Assembly (NCBI GenBank): GCA_030431715.1
Contig: JAUIIO010000003.1
Coordinates: forward strand, 1-64,000
DNA length: 64,000 nt
Direction: 5' to 3'
From: a bacterium
GTDB lineage: Bacteria > Bdellovibrionota_C > UBA2361 > RFPC01
Notes under the pieces: model-generated
The model's input: the letters and a program-made list of their open reading frames with translations, nothing else
Database searches by the model: none
Told to the model about the DNA's origin: nothing
Program-made: the position numbers and the translations under genes
Shown: positions 1 through 7,400 of the stretch, one piece after another
Position numbering within the stretch: the first letter of the stretch is position 1
Layout: each line of letters opens with the position of its first letter

Positions 1-1218
1 ACTTTTTCAAGTCCCTTAAGCCTCGCAAATAGTGACATGCTCATGTACGGTCTCACACTCGGAGATGTTAATGGAGATGGTAACCTTGATATCGTAACAA
101 CCGGAGTTGAAGCTGCGACAGACAATGTACGGGTGCGTCTCGGCAATGGGGATGGAACATTCAGCACGAATATTAGTTATTCGACCCCCGGAACTCTTCT
201 AAGCATCACGCTCAAAGATGTGAATCAAGATGGATATGACGATCTCGCGTATCAGTCAGATACCGCATATGCGGGGGTTTTACTGGGACAAGGTGATGGT
301 TCATTTGCATCGCCTATAAGTGAAGTCTCAACATTCGTAGCGGATCCTCAAACAATACAGCTCGAAGATCTCGATAACGATGGTGTATTAGATCTTCTTG
401 TACTTGGATATGCACCTGGAGGAGAACCTATCTCTGTTGCTCTTGGCAACGGAGATGGAACTTATCAAACTCCTACTACCTTTGGTACCTTAGGCCAGGC
501 CTTTCTGGGAGACACGGCAGATGTTGATGGAGATGGGAACTTAGACATTGTTCATCTCTCTGATTTCGGGGGTGTCTTTGTTAGAAGAGGGCTTGGCGAT
601 GGTACGTTCTCTGCTGCTGAGCAAATCGATGCTGGGACCTACAACTATTTAGAGTTAGCAGATACCAATGGTGATGGTAGCGTCGATATACTTGTGTCCC
701 AAAACTCGACTGGAAGTGTATTGATTTTTAACGGCAGTGGAACGGGAACTTTCTCATTTTCCACAACTATCAGTGACATGGAATCAGATATTCACGCAGG
801 GGATTTTAATAATGATGGAGTCATAGACATACTTGGCCGTGACGGAACAACGACGAGGTTTTCTGTTGCATTAGGAGAGACAACTTCCGGGGTATCGCCT
901 CTTCTTGATTTTAGTTTAAAGAGTATAGCCGATGCAAAATACGCACTTTCTCGTTTTGATCAAAAGCTTGATCAGCTTACCGCACAGAGGGGCACGGTAG
1001 GTGCCTTTATGTCCAGAACTGAGTTCGCATCCTCGCATCTTCAGTCTCTGTCTGAGAATTCTCTAGCAGCTGCTTCAAGGATTAGAGACGCAGACATTGC
1101 GAGTGAGGCGGCAGATCTAGTAAGGCTTCAGATTCTACAACAGTCATCAACAGCGGTACTAGCGCAAGCCAACTTGCAACCTCAACTCGTGTTGACACTT
1201 CTTAAATCGACAACTTAG
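1..1218 (+). CDS. Flagellin with FG-GAP/VCBS repeat insert (5' end outside window)
   Basis: This is the 3' part of a flagellin, the subunit of the extracellular flagellar filament. The frame is open to base 1 with no stop, so the gene starts upstream; the first Met codon at 37 is internal. Six calcium-loop motifs of the form DxNxDGxxD are visible (DVNGDGNLDI, DVNQDGYDDL, DLDNDGVLDL, DVDGDGNLDI, DTNGDGSVDI, DFNNDGVIDI), spaced 47-51 residues apart. The residues before base 37 read TFSSPLSLAN, the tail of an earlier repeat, so at least seven repeats are likely. The last ~100 residues are a normal flagellin C-terminal D1/D0 region (SRIRDADIASEAADLV, then QILQQSSTAVLAQAN). It is a paralogue of the gene at 61261-63123. 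The flagellin call is firm; the propeller fold is inferred. Confidence 0.9.
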   Translation, partial: TFSSPLSLANSDMLMYGLTLGDVNGDGNLDIVTTGVEAATDNVRVRLGNGDGTFSTNISYSTPGTLLSITLKDVNQDGYDDLAYQSDTAYAGVLLGQGDGSFASPISEVSTFVADPQTIQLEDLDNDGVLDLLVLGYAPGGEPISVALGNGDGTYQTPTTFGTLGQAFLGDTADVDGDGNLDIVHLSDFGGVFVRRGLGDGTFSAAEQIDAGTYNYLELADTNGDGSVDILVSQNSTGSVLIFNGSGTGTFSFSTTISDMESDIHAGDFNNDGVIDILGRDGTTTRFSVALGETTSGVSPLLDFSLKSIADAKYALSRFDQKLDQLTAQRGTVGAFMSRTEFASSHLQSLSENSLAAASRIRDADIASEAADLVRLQILQQSSTAVLAQANLQPQLVLTLLKSTT

Positions 1219-1245
1219 GAATCTCAAATGCGTAGGTAGAACTAT

Positions 1246-2733
1246 TTACTTAAATACTGCCTGTAAAAAATCTCCGAGCTCTGGGATTATTAAATATTCT
1301 CTACGACTCTTCTGGATGAGATCGCAAATTGAGTTTAAAGTTGCATAAAAGGATCCAGTCCGATGGCTGTCATCTTGATTATCGCAAGTCCAAATATCTT
1401 GATTGGGAAAGAGTTGGCGCATTGTGTAATGTATGCAGCCATCACAGAGCTGTAGAACGAGACCATCGCTACAGGACAAAACATTGAGCCTCACTGATGA
1501 TGGTAACTTATGGCTTAGCATGTAGCAGAAAATAACTCCTGAGACTTCGTTCGCATCGCCATTGAGCATACAGATTTCATTTGGCCGTAATGTAGAACGA
1601 TTACGGTGTTCCCATTGCGATAAGATTACGTCTTTATCAGGGAGCTTCGCAGTCATTCCAGTTACTGGTGTTGCCACCTGCTCTTTGGTAGCTTCTGGAA
1701 GCGCAGACGTAAAATGAGTTGTTTGGGCATAGAGCAGCTCATACTGATAATTGCCGCAATTTCTTATAATACCTGTAGAGGTCAGCCCCTTACGTAAGTG
1801 ACTCTTCCGAGAAGCATTAGGAGAGAGGTTTCCAACGCGAACTTCCCCAAAAATGTGGGTAAGGCCGTGTTGATACATAGATTGAGCTATGAGAGCGCTA
1901 AAGTGCTCATAGCTATCTACATTCATTCGGTGCATCTTTAAAGAGGCACCAAGAGTTACGCCTATACTATCTACCCAACCATAATTGCCCTCATCCGCTA
2001 TTTTAGAAGATCCGACAAATATTCGTTTTGCCTCTTCAAGCTCAGAGGCATTGAGCTGGACAAGAGCGTATCCTTTCAGTTCATTGTCAGAACGGAGTAC
2101 GAACAACCTTCCACCGGATGTGCTTAAGATTGCAGATATCTCACTAAAGGTCAGCGGTCTGAGGAGTCCTTTCTGTGGTCTGGAGTCTTCTACATCAATA
2201 CAGAGTTCTTCTGAGAGTTTAATAACTCCATTTATAATGTGTTCAGGTATGGGCGAATGAAGAGGATTGTATTGCATCATAACGCAGCCATCCCACTCCG
2301 GGGCAATCTCTTTTAGAAGGGTATGTGAATCTCTCTTTAATGCAGAAAAGTCAGAGAGAACATCACTAAGAGGGAGAAAACGAATGCTATTGATCCTACT
2401 TCTTAAATTGTCGAGATGCTCAGATATGAATTTAGAGCGCTCAGACTCTGGAAAGCGATCCTTAAGAGCATTTGCGTGGTATTGGCAGAAAGCACGTAGG
2501 ATGTGTAGTGAGCGTTCGACAGTAGTAGCAGTCTTCGAATTTTCAGGATTTGATGCCGCGTTCTGGATAAGCTCTTCTACCTCATAAAAATCTCTGAGTA
2601 AGGTAGTCATACTATCATTTATGAACGACGCTTCATCGTAGTCAGGTGAGGCTTCTGTGATGAGGGACGTTTCCAAAGGATTTGGCTTCTGAGGCGAATC
2701 GCTAGGGAGTGCGCTGTGTTTAGTCTGAGGCAT
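1246..2733 (-). CDS. Unrecognised protein, possible GNAT-like middle region
   Basis: A 495-residue soluble protein that I do not recognise as a whole. No signal peptide or membrane segment is visible. Residues ~205-335 (ISAILSTSGGRLFVLRSDNE, then LKGYALVQL, then the stretch around GEVRVGNLSPNASRKSHL) have the strand-helix rhythm of GNAT acyltransferases, where a conserved N and a following helix contact acyl-CoA; this is a weak inference. The C-terminal ~130 residues look like a separate domain with several Cys (ICMLNGD, LQLCDGCIHY, IWTCDNQ). It is the last gene of a three-gene minus-strand set with those at 2820 and 3866, with an 86-base gap to its neighbour, and it converges on the flagellin gene. 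Flagellin modification is conceivable, but the only support is position. Confidence 0.75.
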   Translation of the reverse strand: MPQTKHSALPSDSPQKPNPLETSLITEASPDYDEASFINDSMTTLLRDFYEVEELIQNAASNPENSKTATTVERSLHILRAFCQYHANALKDRFPESERSKFISEHLDNLRSRINSIRFLPLSDVLSDFSALKRDSHTLLKEIAPEWDGCVMMQYNPLHSPIPEHIINGVIKLSEELCIDVEDSRPQKGLLRPLTFSEISAILSTSGGRLFVLRSDNELKGYALVQLNASELEEAKRIFVGSSKIADEGNYGWVDSIGVTLGASLKMHRMNVDSYEHFSALIAQSMYQHGLTHIFGEVRVGNLSPNASRKSHLRKGLTSTGIIRNCGNYQYELLYAQTTHFTSALPEATKEQVATPVTGMTAKLPDKDVILSQWEHRNRSTLRPNEICMLNGDANEVSGVIFCYMLSHKLPSSVRLNVLSCSDGLVLQLCDGCIHYTMRQLFPNQDIWTCDNQDDSHRTGSFYATLNSICDLIQKSRREYLIIPELGDFLQAVFK

Positions 2734-2819
2734 GACGGTGTGGCCAGTGTGCCAGTGATGGTCTGCCTCATATTAAAGCAAGATATGAATTCCTATTCAA
2801 AAATAAGCATGAAGCCCAC

Positions 2820-3860
2820 TCAAAGAAGCGCTTCTTGTTGATTTTGTTCTAGATTTCCAAGGGCATACTCCCAGTAATTGCCACCAATGAGCCTTGCCAT
2901 AAGCACCATCTGAACAAGCTGGGGATTTTTTGACCACTTCCACCAGACATCGGGGCCGATAAGCTCTTTTTCGCCGAGGGGGTAATCCTTATTGAAACCG
3001 TTCAGTGTGAGGGTTGGATTTACTGGTTTTCTACGTTTTGGAGGAGTTGTTTTGGTAAACACAAGCTCTTGAAAGGTGTTCACAAACTCGTCTGAAAAAC
3101 TTGAACTCTCCTTTAATACTTTAGCAGTTTCGCGCACAAACCCCGGTGGATACTCAAGCGGAGTTTTTAAGATGTAATCAGTGTGGTCATCTTTTGAGGC
3201 CACGGAACATAGAACAAGCGAATTTGTGACATGTGCTATGTCTGCAATCGCCCCAATCCATATGCGCTCGTGTGTCTGAATATCAATTAGTTTTTTTGAA
3301 GATATTTTCCTTTGACCATGCCATTCAGCTGTTACATCAATCAGGTCTTCAAAGAAAACACTGTCCGGTGGATTTTCATGGTAGTAATGCTTTTTAGGTC
3401 GTCGATGATTATACTCATACTCAAATAAGTATGCACCAAAAGCATGTCTCTCATTTGAAATAGAGGTGCCAAAATAGATATATCCCGGTTCTTGTGCAAT
3501 GCCCAGCTTCTTTAGATCAGGGCCAAATACGAGATCGTTAATTGAAAACATAATGAGTTTCGATATTCTTTCTCTCCTCTCTACTCCTTTACCAATGGAG
3601 AAGGAGTAGTTTCTGAAATCTGATACGCAGTCAGAATTCATATCCAGATATCGATTATCCTCCGGCATATAGAAGATATTTCTGGCAGATAAATTTTGAG
3701 CAGTGCGTTCTACCGCTGAGTTAGTGTGTTCACAGTCTAGCCTGTAATCTTCTTCCGGTGATGATTGTAGCATCACCGGAAAGAAGCTTGTGGTTAGATC
3801 GGGTGGGATATGTGTTCTGACTTGAAGTGGCTCAAATTCAGAGGGGGTAAGGCACCTCAT
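2820..3860 (-). CDS. Unrecognised cytoplasmic protein
   Basis: A 346-residue protein with no recognised family, signal peptide or membrane helix. It is rich in aromatic and charged residues (for example YEYNHRRPKKHYYHENPP) with a basic patch near residue 275 (TTPPKRRKPVNPT). The start at 3860 follows a weak AGGT ribosome site and lies only 5 bases after the stop of the gene at 3866-4846, so the two are almost certainly co-transcribed. The coding frame is uninterrupted and codon use is like its neighbours. No function is proposed. Confidence 0.75.
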   Translation of the reverse strand: MRCLTPSEFEPLQVRTHIPPDLTTSFFPVMLQSSPEEDYRLDCEHTNSAVERTAQNLSARNIFYMPEDNRYLDMNSDCVSDFRNYSFSIGKGVERRERISKLIMFSINDLVFGPDLKKLGIAQEPGYIYFGTSISNERHAFGAYLFEYEYNHRRPKKHYYHENPPDSVFFEDLIDVTAEWHGQRKISSKKLIDIQTHERIWIGAIADIAHVTNSLVLCSVASKDDHTDYILKTPLEYPPGFVRETAKVLKESSSFSDEFVNTFQELVFTKTTPPKRRKPVNPTLTLNGFNKDYPLGEKELIGPDVWWKWSKNPQLVQMVLMARLIGGNYWEYALGNLEQNQQEALL

Positions 3861-3865
3861 GTCTC

Positions 3866-4846
3866 TTACCTGATTCTTGTCGAAGAAAGCATGCGATCTG
3901 ATGTTTCCTTCTTCTGTCTAATATTGGTACGGAATGCTTTAAGTTTAGGGAGTTCTCCTAGTTGCTCAGCCTGAGTAAAGAGCCTGCGCGCTTCAGGAAA
4001 GATATTTTGAAGTTGACCAAAGCCATCTTCTCTCGCTGCCAGATTGTAGTAGTCTACAAGCTCCCGACGAGAGAGAGTTGTTTCAAGTTCTTCTGATTGC
4101 ACGGCGAAGTATAAAAGCTGCTGAGCTTTCAGCGACACAGCGCTCCAATCAAGCTGGTCACTCCCAATCCCGTTCACTCGTAGCGGTTCGCCTGTAATAG
4201 GATGAATACTTACAACACGCTGAGGGATTTCACCTACCCTGAATGTCTCGTGGATCTCGCCATCGACTAATACTTCTTTTAGATCGGATTCTCCCATAAG
4301 TGCGTCACGGATAAGTTCAACACTTTTAGAAACGTTAACCGTGCCATCATTCCCAAATACGATGACTCGCGCATTTCTACCAGTTGTTTGTTTAATTCTA
4401 CTCGTAAGTTCTGAACTAACAGCGCTACCAATATCATTTGGATCATACCTTGCAACGAGATCATCTAGCTCAAGAGTTTGAGCAAGATAGCGTGTTGGTC
4501 TTCTTTTTGGCTTATCTGCAGTTGGCTTTGTGCTAAGAGCCGTAAAGCCTTTTACCAGAGCCTTACTCACTACCGGCGGTAGCTCAGTAAGAGAGCGAAT
4601 ATCGTCGGCAGAGAGGTTCGCTAGGAGTTCATCATTTACGGCTCCTCCTTCCTTAAGCTTGCTTACAAGTAAATCAGCATTTAACTTCTTCCCATCTTCC
4701 TCGACACTTGCATTAAAGCGCCCCACAAAGTCCCGTAAGAACTCAAAGCCCTTAGTACTTGTTCCGATGCTTTGCTCTTTGAATGTGTCAGTTGTTGCAC
4801 TGGCCCCAATATTTGTGCCTGTAATATCAATAGCTTGTCCGCTCAT
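3866..4846 (-). CDS. Unrecognised protein, first gene of three-gene operon
   Basis: A 326-residue protein of unknown function. I chose the start at 4846 (MSGQAIDITG) because a strong ribosome site AGGAGGAG lies just upstream; the frame stays open for 15 more codons to 4891, but that extension has no ribosome site and overlaps the promoter-like region. The sequence is mostly helical and polar, with a Lys/Arg-rich linker around residue 115 (KPKRRPTRYLAQ) and a short alpha/beta-like segment (ARVIVFGNDGTVNVSKSVEL). There are no membrane segments. It heads the operon that continues with 2820-3860 and 1246-2733 and is divergent from the tandem MarR-like regulator at 4933. Confidence 0.75.
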   Translation of the reverse strand: MSGQAIDITGTNIGASATTDTFKEQSIGTSTKGFEFLRDFVGRFNASVEEDGKKLNADLLVSKLKEGGAVNDELLANLSADDIRSLTELPPVVSKALVKGFTALSTKPTADKPKRRPTRYLAQTLELDDLVARYDPNDIGSAVSSELTSRIKQTTGRNARVIVFGNDGTVNVSKSVELIRDALMGESDLKEVLVDGEIHETFRVGEIPQRVVSIHPITGEPLRVNGIGSDQLDWSAVSLKAQQLLYFAVQSEELETTLSRRELVDYYNLAAREDGFGQLQNIFPEARRLFTQAEQLGELPKLKAFRTNIRQKKETSDRMLSSTRIR

Positions 4847-4859
4847 AACTCCTCCTAGA

Positions 4860-4899
4860 TGCATATACGATATAATAGTGTTATAATACATCGTATGCG
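4860..4899. promoter_or_regulatory. Palindromic, AT-rich candidate operator/promoter between divergent genes
   Basis: The 86-base gap between the operon start at 4846 and the regulator start at 4933 contains TACGAT (4866-4871) and its reverse complement ATCGTA (4890-4895), separated by an AT-rich core with TATAAT-like hexamers on both strands. Palindromes overlapping a promoter between divergent genes are typical targets of MarR-family repressors. Assignment to the adjacent regulator is inference. Confidence 0.4.
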
Positions 4900-4932
4900 A
4901 AAGTCAATAAAAATCACTTCCTGTGCTACCTT

Positions 4933-6201
4933 GTGACGAATAACGGTTCTGGTCGGTATGCTACCGCCGGACTTTCTCAGAGAAGATTTCAGTTCAAGAT
5001 GGATCAGTACTTAAGACTTCACCGGCTGCTACGTAGAATTCAGCAGCGTAACAAATTTCTAAATGTTGTATCAGATCCCCCAGTTACCCTTCTTGAGATG
5101 CATGTGCTCATTGAGCTCCAAGCTTCAGGCTCAGCTTTATCTATGAAGGAACTCTCTGGCTTTTTTAAAATTGACCAGAGTTCGATATCGCGACTTATCT
5201 CTCGTATGGAGGAAAGAGATCTGTTGCGTAAGGCCCCTGAGAAAGTAAATGGGGTTAAGCAGCTAGCTCTTACAGAAAGAGGCTTAAAGTGTATAGAAGA
5301 AAACGACAGCGCTGTTAATACGGACCTCAAAAAATTTCTCTTAAGTATTAGTCGGCAAGAGCAGGATGATTTTATTGAGCTTGTTCACACTCTTGCAGAT
5401 TACTTCGATGTTCCTCGTTCAAAGCCGAGACCTGTAGATAGCCCTTTTCGATTGGCACAGCGGAGAATCACTCGCGCCCTTGGTCTACTCGGCTCAGATG
5501 TGCATGGCAGTGGTATGACTTCATTTGAGTGGAATGTCCTTGCCGAGATAGTACTCAGCCCGTGTCCTATGCAAACTGTTGAGCTCGCTCAGGCGCTAGA
5601 AGTTCCTCAAAACTCGTTAAGTGCCCTTCTTAAGAAGCTAGAAACGCAGAATCTCATTAGTCGCAACCGATCTGAACTTGATAAGAGAATTATTTTTCTA
5701 CGTTCTACTGAAGTAGGAACACGATTCTACAGTGACTTAGAACAGAAGGCTGCTGACGTTTTTAAGAGAGCGCTCAGTTCTTATGGGCACGACCAGTTAC
5801 GTAAGCTCGTTGATATAGTCAGCCTCTATGCAGGGGATTGTGATGGAACGTTACCACGTATACATAATGGCGTAGAAGTTGTCCCTCTTACCGATGAGAA
5901 TCTCAAGAAACGCGCTAGAGGTTTTATTGCTAAGATGCTCGTAGCCCATAAAAAAGAAGAGGAACTTCCAGAAACGATCCTGACTGAAGATCAATCGGGT
6001 TACCTTGTCATGTATAAAGAGAAAGAGCTTCTTGTGCTTTTCTCTAGAATTCCCCTACAAGCGCCTTCAACCTGTATCTGGGCGGTAGATATATCACCTT
6101 ATGAGCTCTACATGGGGCTACACGCGATTCTACTTGTAAATCGCTGTACTGCAGATGAGCTTCCTCATATAACACTCTTACCTGAGCTCATTCTCTCTTG
6201 A
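4933..6201 (+). CDS. Tandem MarR-type regulator with extra C-terminal domain
   Basis: Probable DNA-binding transcriptional regulator in which two MarR-like winged-helix units sit in one chain. Unit one covers residues ~25-150 (LEMHVLIELQ, ALSMKELSGFFKIDQSSISR, MEERDLLRK, LTERGLKCI). Unit two covers ~175-300 (SFEWNVLAEIVL, ELAQALEVPQNSLSALLKKL, LISRNRSELDKR). MarR proteins normally act as dimers of ~150-residue chains, so a fused pair would act as an internal dimer. The last ~110 residues (GFIAKMLVAHKKEEE to the end) are an unrecognised alpha/beta domain, perhaps for ligand sensing. The start is GTG at 4933; ATG at 4999 (MDQYLRLHRL) is a good alternative, and neither has a clear ribosome site. 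It is divergent from the three-gene unknown operon, its likely target. Confidence 0.8.
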   Translation: MTNNGSGRYATAGLSQRRFQFKMDQYLRLHRLLRRIQQRNKFLNVVSDPPVTLLEMHVLIELQASGSALSMKELSGFFKIDQSSISRLISRMEERDLLRKAPEKVNGVKQLALTERGLKCIEENDSAVNTDLKKFLLSISRQEQDDFIELVHTLADYFDVPRSKPRPVDSPFRLAQRRITRALGLLGSDVHGSGMTSFEWNVLAEIVLSPCPMQTVELAQALEVPQNSLSALLKKLETQNLISRNRSELDKRIIFLRSTEVGTRFYSDLEQKAADVFKRALSSYGHDQLRKLVDIVSLYAGDCDGTLPRIHNGVEVVPLTDENLKKRARGFIAKMLVAHKKEEELPETILTEDQSGYLVMYKEKELLVLFSRIPLQAPSTCIWAVDISPYELYMGLHAILLVNRCTADELPHITLLPELILS

Positions 6202-6293
6202 TAGCTTTTTGTATCAGCAGTATTTTTCATACAGCAGAACAAAAAAGGCGTAGTCTCTACAGCTTTCGTTTATTTACATCCGAACACTTCTCT

Positions 6294-7274
6294 ATGATAA
6301 AAGGCTTTGTTTTAAATTTCTTACTACTTACTCTTGTCGTGTCAGGAGCTACCGCTGAAACAAGAATTCAAGAAGTTTCAAGCTTCGCTTATCAGCTTCA
6401 AAACATTGATCTGAATGCACTACAAAGCTCCGCAGTGGATCTCTTAATCATAGATTATTCACTAGAGGGTGACGATGATACGGCATTTACCTCAACTGAG
6501 GTGGACATGCTAAAGCAGCAGCACACAGTACTTTCCTATCTGAGTATCGGTGAAGCTGAAGATTATCGATTTTATTTTAAGAGTCGATGGACGAAGAATT
6601 CACAGGGGAGAGTATGCGATACTCGCTTAACTGAACATGCACCCGGCTGGCTCGATTTTCCAAATGAGAATTGGTGTGGGAATTACAAAGTACGCTTTTG
6701 GAATAAAAAGTGGAGGAAGAAGATCTTTGGCATAACCAGTGGAAAGCGTAAGAGCTATCTTGATCGCATTATAGATGCCGGGTTTGACGGAGTGTATCTT
6801 GATATCATCGATGGCTATGAGTACTGGAAATATGATGTCAAAAAGAAACGACGGAGAAAACGTGCTGCACGCGACATGGCGCTTCTTGTTATTAGGCTAG
6901 CAGATTACGCAAGGGAAGTGAGAGGTGTTACAGGGTTTATTGTTGTCCCGCAAAACGGAGCTGGAATTTTAACAGAGCTATCTGACGAATTAAAAGCGAG
7001 ATACTTAGAGGCAGTTGATGCTATTGGGGCGGAAGATACCTATTTCTACGGTGATGAAGATGATAATAACCCCTACGTCCCCCAAGAGAGTGCTATCCAG
7101 AACTTGAGCACGTTTCTAGAAGCAGGCAAACTTGTACTGGCAACCGATTACCTTACGGAGCAGGAAAAGGTTACTCAGTTTAGAGACGACGCGTGTAATT
7201 CAGGGTTTATCCCACAGGTCGCTACCAGAGCCCTTGATGATCTGAGTGTGCAGAAGCTTTTAGGGTGCCAGTGA
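6294..7274 (+). CDS. Exported GH114/TM1410-family putative glycosidase
   Basis: An exported 326-residue protein of the TM1410/MJ1477 family (glycoside hydrolase family 114-like, a TIM-barrel related to endo-alpha-1,4-polygalactosaminidases). Family hallmarks are the early strand LLIIDYSLEGDD, then LSYLSIGEAEDYRFYF, the NYKVRFWNKKW segment, and the acidic motif GFDGVYLDIIDGYEYW, where the carboxylates are the presumed catalytic residues. The start at 6294 gives a clean signal peptide (MIKGFVLNFLLLTLVVSGATA); the open frame back to 6198 lacks one. Cys residues in the mature part could form disulphides. An unusual basic insert KKKRRRKRAARD follows the acidic motif. Polysaccharide cleavage in the periplasm or outside the cell is inferred from the family. 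Confidence 0.8.
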   Translation: MIKGFVLNFLLLTLVVSGATAETRIQEVSSFAYQLQNIDLNALQSSAVDLLIIDYSLEGDDDTAFTSTEVDMLKQQHTVLSYLSIGEAEDYRFYFKSRWTKNSQGRVCDTRLTEHAPGWLDFPNENWCGNYKVRFWNKKWRKKIFGITSGKRKSYLDRIIDAGFDGVYLDIIDGYEYWKYDVKKKRRRKRAARDMALLVIRLADYAREVRGVTGFIVVPQNGAGILTELSDELKARYLEAVDAIGAEDTYFYGDEDDNNPYVPQESAIQNLSTFLEAGKLVLATDYLTEQEKVTQFRDDACNSGFIPQVATRALDDLSVQKLLGCQ

Positions 7275-7400
7275 TTTTACAGGGTTTGCCTGCCTAGTTA
7301 GCTGATATCAATGATTTTTTATGCAGTGAGGGATTGCTACTCTCCTGTGACTTTTTGCCATAACATTGGGAGTGGTGTCTATTTACGCCAATGTTGAGTA

